Below, piece by piece: positions 5,414 through 11,598 of a DNA stretch of 11,598 bases. Origin of the DNA: JBKJZO01 sp046715235 (GTDB taxonomy: Bacteria > Actinomycetota > Actinomycetes > BP-191); the NCBI GenBank assembly GCA_046715235.1, contig JBKJZO010000151.1, forward strand, positions 1 through 11,598, in the 5' to 3' direction. Every line of letters starts with the position of its first letter. The first letter of the stretch is position 1. The notes under the pieces were generated by a model. It worked only from the letters and a program-made list of their open reading frames with translations, had not been told where the DNA came from and ran no database searches. The position numbers were made by a program, and so were the translations under genes.

Positions 5414-8400
5414 GTGGGCGAGCTGAAGGTGCGGCTGCTCGGCGGCCTCTACATCGAGGGCGTCGACGCCAACGCGCTGGGCAGTCGCAAGGCGCGCACG
5501 CTGCTCAAAGTGCTGGCGTTGGCGCGGGGCGCGCCCGTATCCGCCGACGCGCTCGCCGACTATCTGTGGGCCAGCGACCCGCCCGCGAATCCGTCCGAGC
5601 AGATCGGTGTGCTCGTCAGCCGGCTGCGGCGCGCGCTGGGTGCCGAGCGGGTCCGGCGTACCGACGCCGGCTATTCGCTGGTCATGGACTGGCTCGACGT
5701 CGAGGCGCTGCAGCAGCTCGTCGAGGATGCACGGCGCAGGCTCGACGACGGCAGCGCGGGTGCGGCGCGAGCGGCTGCGGGCGCCGCGATCGTTCTGGCC
5801 CGCGGCCCGCTGCTGCCGGACGAGGCGGAGGCCGAATGGACATTCGCGGACGCCGCGCTTGCACTCCGGCTCGTCACCGAAGCGCACCGGATCGCCGCCG
5901 CCGCCACGCTGCTCGCGGGTGACTTCGCCGGTGCGGCCCTCGCGGCGCAGACGGCGCTCGATGCCGATCCGTACGACGAGGCGGTGCTCCGCACTCTGAT
6001 GACCGCCCACGCGAGGGCCGGCCGCCCAGCGTCCGCGCTCGCGGTGTACGCCGCGGTGCGCGAAAGACTTGCCGACGAACTCGGGGTCGATCCGGCGGCT
6101 GAGACCACCGCGCTGCACACGGCGCTGCTGCAGCAGGCGCCGGCCCCACCCGGTCTCCCTGCGCCGCCCGCCGCGCCGCCGCCGTTGCCAGGACGCGCAG
6201 GTGCCCTGCAGCAGCTGGATTCCGAGCTTGATGCGGCGCGCGGTGGGGGCGGCGGTCTCGTCGTCATCGAGGGCGAGGCGGGCATGGGCAAGACGCGGCT
6301 GCTGTCCGCATGGACGGCGAGTGCGCGCGCTACCGGCGCCACGGTGCTGGCAGGCCGCTGCGACGAGGTGACTCGTGACCTTCCACTCCAACCCGTCATC
6401 GCAGCGCTCACCGACCACCTGCGGGGCGGTGATGCAGCAGAGACAGCGCGGGTACTCGGCCAGGAAGCGCAGGTGCTCACGCCATTTCTGGCCGGGCCGG
6501 GGGTGGCCGCCGCGACAGAGCCGTTGCCGGCTCTGAGCAGATCGGTCGTCGACCAGCTCGTCATTTTCGCCGCGCTGGTGCGAGTGCTGACCCGCATGCC
6601 CGCCCCTGTCGTGCTCGTCATCGACGACGTGCACTTCGCGGGATCGGCAACGACGGAGTGGATTGCGTACGCCGCCCGCGAAGCCGCCGCCGTGCCGTTG
6701 CTGCTGGTCTGCGCGCAGCGGCCGGAAGAGGCAATCAGGCTCGCCGCCGGAACGACGGTGCGGCTTGCGGCTCTCGACGCGACCGCAGCCGCAGAGATCG
6801 TCGGGGCCGATCGGGCGGCCGAACTGTACCGGCGCAGCGGAGGCAATCCGCTGCTGCTGGTTGAACTCGCGGCAGCGGACCCCGGTCAGGCGTTGCCGCG
6901 CTCGGTTCGCGATGCCGTCATCGCCCGCTGCGATCGCGCCGGCCCGGCCGCGGCCGCAACGTTGCGCGCCGCCGCCGTGCTCGGGTCTTCGGTCGACCTC
7001 GACCTGCTTGCGGCTGTCCTCAATCAACGGCCGACGGAGCTGCTCGACCATCTCGAGGAGGGCCTGCGCCGGGGCTTGCTCGTCGACGGGCCGACCGGAT
7101 TCCTGTTCCGGCACGACCTGATCCGCGAGTCGTTGGAGGCGGCCGCCACGTCGCCGCGGCGGGCTCTCATGCATCGCGAGGCCGCCCGCGTCCTGTCCGC
7201 GCGGGCGACTCGCGATCCGCTCGCCGTCGTACACCATGCCCGCCTTGGCGGCGACGCGGAGCTCACCGCGAGTGCCCTGGTCGAGGCGGCGGCAGTGGCG
7301 TCCGAGCGGCTCGACCAAGCCGGTGCACTCGACCTGCTGGGCGAATCGTTGATGCTTGCGGACTCGCTGCCAGCCCGGCTGTTGCGAGCGCGCGTACGCA
7401 TCGTCGCGGGCGACTACGCCGGCGCGGGCGCCGACGCCGATGTTGCTACGGGTCTTGGCGCGGGGGCCGCGGCCCTCGAGTTAGCGGCCTGGGCGGCCCA
7501 CTACCAACGGGATTTCGCGGCGGCGATCCGACTTGCCGACGAGGGCGCGGCTTTGGACGGCGACCTCGGTGCCCGGGTCGGCTGCCTCACCATCGGCGGC
7601 TGGGCAGCTCAGTGCATGGGCGATCTGCCCGGCGCGGCACGTCGCATCCAGCTGGCCGCTGAAGTCGCCACAGGGGTATGGCGACCCGTCACGAACGTCT
7701 GGCTCGGCGGGCTGCGAGTGCATCAAGGCCGGCTGGCCGAGGGGATCGCGCTCCTCCACCCGTCGACGATCAACGAAGCGGTCGCCGTACACGGGCGCCC
7801 CGCGTTGCATGGGCACCTGTTTGCGGCGCTCGCTTTCGGCAATCTCGGCCGCCCGGATCGGGCGTTGGACGAAGTCGCCGAGATCGAGAAGGTCGTGTCG
7901 CGGTTCGGCGTAACCCGATGGGAGGGCCGGGCCGAAAACGTCCGCGGCTGGATCCTGCGCGGCCTCGGCCAGTGGGACGCCGCCGACGACGCCAACGTCG
8001 CCGGGCTCGAAGTCAGCACCGGTGTCCACATGCTCGAGCCGATCGCGCACGCCCATCTCGACCTGGCGGCAGGCGCGCTCGCGCGAGGCGACGTCGATCG
8101 CGCGGCGTCGGAGGTTGCTGCAGCAGAGGACCTCGGCAGCGGGCACGCGCTGGCCTGGCGGCACCAGCTGCGCGCCCGTCTCTACCGGGGCGAGATCGCG
8201 CTCGCAGCGGGCGATCCGGATGGCGCGGCCGAGACCGCGGCCGCCATCACCGAGCAGGCGCAGCGAATGGGAATCGCGCGGTACGACGTCCTCGGCCGGC
8301 TGCTCACCGCGCGGGCCAGGATGACGGCGGGTGAGCCGGCGGACGTGGAGGCCGTCGACGAGCTCCTCGCGACACTGCCCACACTTGCCGGTCTGGAGGC

Positions 8401-8572
8401 CTGGCGGCTGACCGCGGCTGTCGCGGCGATTGCGGGCGAAGACCGTTGGTGGGCGCTGGCCGAGACCCGCGTCGTCGAGCTGTCCGTCCACGCGGCGGGA
8501 CATGCGGATGCCCTTCAGCGAGCGGCGGGCACGATGCTCGACAGGATGCGTACGGCGACGCGCAGCGGCTGA
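5414..8572 (+). CDS. AfsR-like SARP transcriptional regulator (wHTH, BTAD, ATPase, helical repeats)
   Basis: This is a 1052-residue multidomain regulator. Residues 1-92 form an OmpR-type winged helix with the SARP pattern: LKVRLLGGL at the start, SRKARTLL, VSADALADYLW (W52), VSRLRRALG (68-76) and GY (86-87). The BTAD domain spans about 95-240 and contains ADELGVDP (E222-P227). A Pro/Ala-rich linker (about 243-261) leads to a STAND-type ATPase with Walker A GEAGMGKT (287-294) and Walker B VVLVIDDVH (399-407; D404, D405). From about 600 on it is alanine-rich and helical, probably TPR-like. No C-terminal LuxR helix-turn-helix is seen, so DNA binding rests on the N-terminus. SARPs bind direct repeats and activate antibiotic or other secondary-metabolism promoters, with the ATPase and repeats sensing a signal. 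GTG 5414 gives the normal SARP N-terminus and lies 28 bases after ubiX. The target genes are unknown; the convergent methyltransferase operon is one candidate. Confidence 0.92.
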   Translation: MGELKVRLLGGLYIEGVDANALGSRKARTLLKVLALARGAPVSADALADYLWASDPPANPSEQIGVLVSRLRRALGAERVRRTDAGYSLVMDWLDVEALQQLVEDARRRLDDGSAGAARAAAGAAIVLARGPLLPDEAEAEWTFADAALALRLVTEAHRIAAAATLLAGDFAGAALAAQTALDADPYDEAVLRTLMTAHARAGRPASALAVYAAVRERLADELGVDPAAETTALHTALLQQAPAPPGLPAPPAAPPPLPGRAGALQQLDSELDAARGGGGGLVVIEGEAGMGKTRLLSAWTASARATGATVLAGRCDEVTRDLPLQPVIAALTDHLRGGDAAETARVLGQEAQVLTPFLAGPGVAAATEPLPALSRSVVDQLVIFAALVRVLTRMPAPVVLVIDDVHFAGSATTEWIAYAAREAAAVPLLLVCAQRPEEAIRLAAGTTVRLAALDATAAAEIVGADRAAELYRRSGGNPLLLVELAAADPGQALPRSVRDAVIARCDRAGPAAAATLRAAAVLGSSVDLDLLAAVLNQRPTELLDHLEEGLRRGLLVDGPTGFLFRHDLIRESLEAAATSPRRALMHREAARVLSARATRDPLAVVHHARLGGDAELTASALVEAAAVASERLDQAGALDLLGESLMLADSLPARLLRARVRIVAGDYAGAGADADVATGLGAGAAALELAAWAAHYQRDFAAAIRLADEGAALDGDLGARVGCLTIGGWAAQCMGDLPGAARRIQLAAEVATGVWRPVTNVWLGGLRVHQGRLAEGIALLHPSTINEAVAVHGRPALHGHLFAALAFGNLGRPDRALDEVAEIEKVVSRFGVTRWEGRAENVRGWILRGLGQWDAADDANVAGLEVSTGVHMLEPIAHAHLDLAAGALARGDVDRAASEVAAAEDLGSGHALAWRHQLRARLYRGEIALAAGDPDGAAETAAAITEQAQRMGIARYDVLGRLLTARARMTAGEPADVEAVDELLATLPTLAGLEAWRLTAAVAAIAGEDRWWALAETRVVELSVHAAGHADALQRAAGTMLDRMRTATRSG

Positions 8573-9306
8573 GGATCACTGCCGACCGCTTCGACCGCCT
8601 CGCGCACCACGGCGTCGCGGTCAGCGACAGGCAACGTCGCAACCCAACCCGCGAGCGCAGCGCCGCCCAGGCGCCAACCAACCAGCTCGGCCGCGGTTTC
8701 CAGACCGGTGTCGACGTCGACGTCGAATACCGAAACGGCGTCCAGGCCGGCTCCCCTGGCAAGACGCGACAGCGTGTCCTCGTCGGAGACCAGAGGTTCG
8801 AGGTCGTTCTTCAAGTGCAGGTACCAGGACGGCTCAGTCCAACCCCACCGCGTCGCGACCTCCTCGATGACCTCCGCGGCCGGATGCCGCGCACCGGTCA
8901 GCGCGAACACCCCGGCCAAGACCGGCCCGCCCGGCCGCACGGTGCGGCGGCACTCCGCGAGTGCGTCGCCGGGCTGGTCGACATGGGACAGCGAGAACGC
9001 GGATACCGCACCACCGACAGCATCGGTGCCGATGGGCAACGCGGTGATGTCGGCGACGACGGCAGGAGGGCGACCCGCGCGGTCGTAGGCAAGCATCGGA
9101 AGCGAGACGTCGACGGCGACGGGAATCCCACCGGCGGCGGAGATGGCGCGGCTCGTCGTGCCGGTGCCGGCGCCGAGGTCGAGCACCACCAATCCGTCGA
9201 GCGGGACCGGAGATGCCCCGACGATGGCGTGGCTCAAGGCGCCGTACGCCGGTTCGGCGCCGCGCGCCCAAGCCGCCGGTGATGCGTACTGCGCCGCCGC
9301 GTTCAC
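8515..9306 (-). CDS. Class I SAM-dependent methyltransferase
   Basis: A 263-residue Rossmann-fold methyltransferase (Methyltransf_11/25 type). Motif I, VLDLGAGTG, is at residues 41-49 (D43, G45, G47, G49), followed by PVAVDVSLPML with the ribose-binding Asp, then ADITALPIGTDAVGGAVSAFSLSHV (motif II-III region) and LAECRRTVRPGGPVLAGVF (motif IV-like). This resembles small-molecule or ubiquinone/menaquinone-type methyltransferases, but no substrate motif is evident. I chose GTG 9306 because it overlaps the phosphotransferase stop (GTGA), has GAGGGA 11 bases upstream (9318-9323), and starts just before NAAAQYASPAAW, a typical beginning. The longer open frame only shadows the upstream gene. It is the second gene of a coupled pair. 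Its last 58 bases overlap the regulator gene on the other strand. Confidence 0.88.
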   Translation of the reverse strand: MNAAAQYASPAAWARGAEPAYGALSHAIVGASPVPLDGLVVLDLGAGTGTTSRAISAAGGIPVAVDVSLPMLAYDRAGRPPAVVADITALPIGTDAVGGAVSAFSLSHVDQPGDALAECRRTVRPGGPVLAGVFALTGARHPAAEVIEEVATRWGWTEPSWYLHLKNDLEPLVSDEDTLSRLARGAGLDAVSVFDVDVDTGLETAAELVGWRLGGAALAGWVATLPVADRDAVVREAVEAVGSDPQPLRVAVRILSSIVPAAR

Positions 9307-10307
9307 AGGAACGAAAGTCCCTCGACAGCGCGGTCGGACCACCACGACAGCTCGTCGCCGACTCCGCCGAGCGCCTTCTCCCAGCCGAACCACACGAGCC
9401 CGCCGAGCAGTGCCAGAGCAAGCGCCCGGTCCCACCAGCCGCTCGTTTCGATGCCGCACCCTTCAAGGGCGCGGCGATAGCTGGCGATGCTGTCTTCCTT
9501 GCTCTGCGGCAGCCGCGCCCGGTTGAGGGCGAGGTACCAGGCGAGATCGGCCAGCGCAGATGCCTGGCCCGGCACGGCCCAGTCGAGCAGGACCGTGCGG
9601 CCGTCGTACGCCGTGCCGAGGTTGCCCATCTTCCAGTCGCCGTGGATGAACGTCTGCGGGCATTCCGCCAATGCGTCGACGAGCGGGCCCGGGTCGCGCA
9701 CCAGGTCGATGACCGATGGCGCGACCGGACCGCCGATCTCGGCGAACCGCCGCCAGCCGTCGACGACCAGAATTGGTATGGCGTCCGGCCAGCCGCGCTG
9801 CTCCTCGCCTGCCATCACATCAGGGCTGAACTCGAGGTAGCGGTGGTAGGCGGGCTCGAGCCCGATGGTGTCCTGCCACTCCCAGAACCGCGCGTGCAGC
9901 GCCGCCATGTGCGCGAGGAACGCGCTGTGCTGTTCCAGCGGAACGATCGTGTCACCCTCGGGCACCAGCTCGTCCGACACATCGCGCATCAGCAGCGCGG
10001 CGCCCCAGCCGTTGCGGCCCAGGCCCGCCGTCGCGCCGACGACCGCGTGATCGAGGCAGCCCGGCAGCTCGTCGAGCAACCCGCTGCGCCACATCGTCAA
10101 CGGCCGGCACCCGAGGTCGCCGGTCGCCCGCATGATCCAGTCGTCGTCGACGTGCAGGTGCTTGACGACGTACCGCTCGCCGTTGATCGCAACCCGCTCG
10201 AAGCTCGCGCCCGACTTCGAATCGCCTGTCGACATGGGCGTGCGGCGCGTCGCGCCGTCGAGCAGTTCCTCGATCGAGGCGGCGACGTACCGCTGCGTTA
10301 GCTGCAT
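9303..10307 (-). CDS. APH/choline-kinase-like phosphotransferase family protein
   Basis: This 334-residue protein has a protein-kinase-like fold. Visible elements are the ATP-anchoring lysine in RYVVKHLHV (K49), the catalytic loop HGDWKMGN (H222, D224, N229; Brenner motif HGDxxxxN), and the metal-binding LLDWAVPG with D242, followed by ADLAWYLAL. The family phosphorylates hydroxyls of small molecules: aminoglycosides, macrolides, choline, homoserine and others. Residues alone do not tell which, and a resistance role is not established. I chose ATG 10307 because GGGAGGG (10315-10321) sits 7 bases upstream; the reading frame continues upstream into the divergent region without family similarity. 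It is the first gene of a two-gene unit with the methyltransferase (GTGA overlap), so the two may modify the same compound. Its promoter lies in the shared region before the winged-helix methyltransferase. Confidence 0.87.
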   Translation of the reverse strand: MQLTQRYVAASIEELLDGATRRTPMSTGDSKSGASFERVAINGERYVVKHLHVDDDWIMRATGDLGCRPLTMWRSGLLDELPGCLDHAVVGATAGLGRNGWGAALLMRDVSDELVPEGDTIVPLEQHSAFLAHMAALHARFWEWQDTIGLEPAYHRYLEFSPDVMAGEEQRGWPDAIPILVVDGWRRFAEIGGPVAPSVIDLVRDPGPLVDALAECPQTFIHGDWKMGNLGTAYDGRTVLLDWAVPGQASALADLAWYLALNRARLPQSKEDSIASYRRALEGCGIETSGWWDRALALALLGGLVWFGWEKALGGVGDELSWWSDRAVEGLSFL

Positions 10308-10384
10308 GCGCCGACCCTCCCAGAACGAATTGCAGCCGTCTTGCAGCCGGCGGTGCAAGGCCGCTGCAGCGCGCATACGGATGG

Positions 10385-10408
10385 TGGGCGGGTCCAACAA
10401 ACCGCCCA
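10385..10408 (+). promoter_or_regulatory. Stem-loop immediately before a ribosome binding site
   Basis: TGGGCGG (10385-10391) pairs with CCGCCCA (10402-10408) around a 10-base loop. It ends 2 bases before the GGAAGGGA ribosome site (10411-10418) of the winged-helix methyltransferase gene. It could be a DNA operator with 7-bp arms or an mRNA structure that influences initiation. Confidence 0.4.
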
Positions 10409-10410
10409 AT

Positions 10411-10418
10411 GGAAGGGA
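10411..10418 (+). promoter_or_regulatory. Ribosome binding site of the winged-helix methyltransferase gene
   Basis: GGAAGGGA lies 7 bases before ATG 10426 and fixes this start within a longer open frame. Confidence 0.8.
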
Positions 10419-10425
10419 ACGCGTC

Positions 10426-11481
10426 ATGGCTGTTAACGAGGACAAGTTGATGGGGTACGTGCACCAGGCGGTCGGCGACTTCGGGTCGATCCTCTCGGGC
10501 GCGCTGATCAACATCGGCGACAAGCTCGGCTTGTTCAAGGCACTCGACGGGGCCGGTCCGCTCACGGCGGCGCAACTCGCCGAGCGCACCGGCACGAACG
10601 AGCGGTACGTCCGCGAGTGGGCCAACGGCGTCGCGGCCGCCGGTTACCTCGACTATGCGGGCGACGGTCACTACCGGCTCAACCCCGAGCAGGCGATCGC
10701 GTTCGCCGACGAGACGAGTCCGGCGTACGTCGTCGGCGGGTTCCAGGCGATGCTCGCAGCCACCCGGGTGCTGCCGCGTGCCGTCGAGGCGTTCCGCACC
10801 GGCGAAGGCATCGGCTGGCACGAGCACGACCCTGACCTGTTCCACGGCACGGAGCGGTTCTTCCGGCCCGGCTACCTCGCCAACCTCGTGCAGAGCTGGA
10901 TCCCGGCGCTCGAGGGGGTCGACGCGAAGCTCACCGCCGGCGCGAAGGTGGCGGACGTGGGCTGCGGCTATGGCGCGTCGACGATCATCCTGGCGAAGGC
11001 CTACCCGAAGTCGTCATTCGTCGGGTACGACTACCACCCCGGGTCGATCGAGGCGGCGCGCAAGGCCGCCGCCGAGGCAGGTGTCGCCGACCGCGTCAGC
11101 TTCGAGGTCGCATCGGCCAAGGAGTACCCGGGGACCGACTACGACCTGGTCTGCCACTTCGACTGCCTGCACGACATGGGCGACCCGGTGGGTGCCGCAG
11201 CGCACACGCGCCAGTCGCTGAAGCCGGACGGCACGTGGCTGCTGGTGGAGCCGTTCGCGGGTGACGACGTGACCGACAACCTCAACCCGATCGGCCGTGT
11301 CTTCTACTCGGCGTCGACCCTCATCTGCACCCCGGCGTCACTGTCGCAGGAGGTGGGGGCGGCGCTGGGCGCGCAGGCAGGTGAGTCTCGTTTGCGGGAG
11401 GTCGCGCTGGCAGCGGGCTTTTCGACGTTCCGGCGCGCGACGGAGACGCCATTCAACCTGGTCCTCGAAGGCCGCCCGTAG
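10426..11481 (+). CDS. Rv2258c-like winged-helix SAM-dependent methyltransferase
   Basis: This is a 351-residue protein in two parts. The N-terminal helical/winged-helix domain (about 1-95) has ALINIGDKLGLFKAL, LTAAQLAERTGTNERYVREWANGVAAAGYL and a wing-like DGHYRLNPEQA. This is the dimerisation domain typical of O-methyltransferase-like families and of mycobacterial Rv2258c. The C-terminal Rossmann domain has motif I VADVGCGYG (175-183; D177, G179, G181, G183), then FVGYDYHPGSIEAAR, YDLVCHFDCLHDMGDP and LKPDGTWLLVEPF. Such proteins methylate small molecules, or are annotated as regulators because of the helix-turn-helix; the DNA-binding role is doubtful. ATG 10426 has a strong ribosome site, and the frame upstream is only an antisense shadow of the phosphotransferase gene. 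It is a single-gene unit: a divergent promoter region lies before it and a strong hairpin terminator after it. The substrate is unknown. Confidence 0.91.
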   Translation: MAVNEDKLMGYVHQAVGDFGSILSGALINIGDKLGLFKALDGAGPLTAAQLAERTGTNERYVREWANGVAAAGYLDYAGDGHYRLNPEQAIAFADETSPAYVVGGFQAMLAATRVLPRAVEAFRTGEGIGWHEHDPDLFHGTERFFRPGYLANLVQSWIPALEGVDAKLTAGAKVADVGCGYGASTIILAKAYPKSSFVGYDYHPGSIEAARKAAAEAGVADRVSFEVASAKEYPGTDYDLVCHFDCLHDMGDPVGAAAHTRQSLKPDGTWLLVEPFAGDDVTDNLNPIGRVFYSASTLICTPASLSQEVGAALGAQAGESRLREVALAAGFSTFRRATETPFNLVLEGRP

Positions 11482-11487
11482 GCACCT

Positions 11488-11532
11488 CACACGACGACTC
11501 CGCCGCCCCCGCGCGGACGGAGTCGTCCTGTG
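11488..11532 (+). terminator. Strong hairpin terminator of the winged-helix methyltransferase gene
   Basis: GACGACTCCG (11493-11502) pairs perfectly with CGGAGTCGTC (11518-11527). After one C-C mismatch, CACA (11488-11491) pairs with TGTG (11529-11532). The loop is 15 bases and GC-rich. The hairpin begins 7 bases after the TAG stop. No real T-run follows (TTACACC), as is common in actinobacteria. Confidence 0.8.
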
Positions 11533-11582
11533 TTACACCGTGCACACCGCAGCACCCCCTACGCGCAGCCGCCGGCCCAGCC

Positions 11583-11588
11583 AGGAGG
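11583..11588 (+). promoter_or_regulatory. Possible ribosome binding site of a gene starting at the window edge
   Basis: AGGAGG is followed after 4 bases by GTG (11593-11595), leaving only two codons in view. The spacing is short and the coding frame cannot be tested, so no gene is called. Confidence 0.25.
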
Positions 11589-11598
11589 CCAGGTGCCG

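Larger units (their letters stand above)
10308..10425. promoter_or_regulatory. Divergent promoter region with phased TGCA cores
   Basis: This 118-base region serves the phosphotransferase gene (minus) and the winged-helix methyltransferase gene (plus). TTGCAGCCG is directly repeated at 10330-10338 and 10341-10349. A reversed TGCAA (10354-10358) and a CTGCAG palindrome (10364-10369) follow, so four TGCA cores stand at 10331, 10342, 10354 and 10365, offset by 11, 12 and 11 bases, about one helical turn each. This is a plausible operator for a cooperatively bound regulator. I could not assign -10/-35 boxes with confidence on either strand. Confidence 0.45.

Noticed and set aside
5318..7318. A 666-codon open frame on the minus strand opposite the regulator gene
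   Set aside because: It is a high-GC mirror frame: its product is Arg/Gly/Gln-rich with no domain, while the opposite strand encodes a well-defined SARP-BTAD-ATPase.
9213..10301. A 362-codon open frame on the plus strand opposite the phosphotransferase gene
   Set aside because: The minus strand has intact HGDxxxxN and DW motifs and a perfect ribosome site; the plus frame has neither a domain nor a start signal.
5414..10307. A complete antibiotic biosynthesis cluster around the SARP
   Set aside because: No polyketide synthase, peptide synthetase, terpene cyclase, RiPP precursor or transporter is present; only a regulator, a phosphotransferase and methyltransferases.
9303..10307. Calling the phosphotransferase an aminoglycoside-resistance enzyme
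   Set aside because: The motifs are shared by the whole APH/choline-kinase superfamily, and nothing in the sequence shows the substrate.

Overview
The window is high-GC throughout, uses GTG starts freely, and carries an AfsR-type SARP regulator and a Rv2258c-like methyltransferase. All of this points to an actinobacterium. The adjacent ubiD, ubiA and ubiX homologues match the late steps of the futalosine (mqn) route to menaquinone known from Streptomyces. I cannot name a genus. I saw no tRNA, rRNA, CRISPR array, insertion sequence or prophage gene.

Layout. (1) 2-1365, plus strand: the 3' part of a UbiD-family decarboxylase, then an MqnP/UbiA prenyltransferase, joined by a GTGA stop/start overlap. 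A hairpin sits on the mqnP stop codon. (2) 1510-1830, plus: a small GroES-family protein with no GroEL beside it. (3) 1831-2014: a convergent spacer with a short GC hairpin and a patch of unusually low GC. (4) 2015-4597, minus: an 860-residue protein with about 11 membrane segments and a serine-hydrolase-like C-terminal domain. (5) 4717-5385, plus: ubiX, which supplies the prenyl-FMN cofactor of UbiD; 28 bases later a 1052-residue SARP-BTAD-ATPase regulator runs to 8572. (6) 8515-10307, minus: an APH-like phosphotransferase followed by a coupled SAM methyltransferase whose 3' end overlaps the regulator gene tail to tail by 58 bases. (7) 10308-10425: a divergent promoter region with a helically spaced set of TGCA cores and a hairpin beside the ribosome binding site. 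(8) 10426-11481, plus: a winged-helix/SAM methyltransferase, closed by a strong hairpin terminator.

How the genes fit together. UbiX makes prenyl-FMN, UbiD needs it, and MqnP adds the polyprenyl tail in the same pathway, so the first genes and ubiX form one functional unit split by the reversed membrane-hydrolase gene. The regulator, phosphotransferase and two methyltransferases look like accessory or specialised-metabolism functions, but no scaffold-building enzyme lies in the window, so their substrates cannot be named.

The features most worth a second look are the membrane protein that may be a split alpha/beta hydrolase, the patterned intergenic regions (4598-4716 and 10308-10425), and the regulator placed directly behind ubiX. 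I did not find a clearly new multi-gene system.
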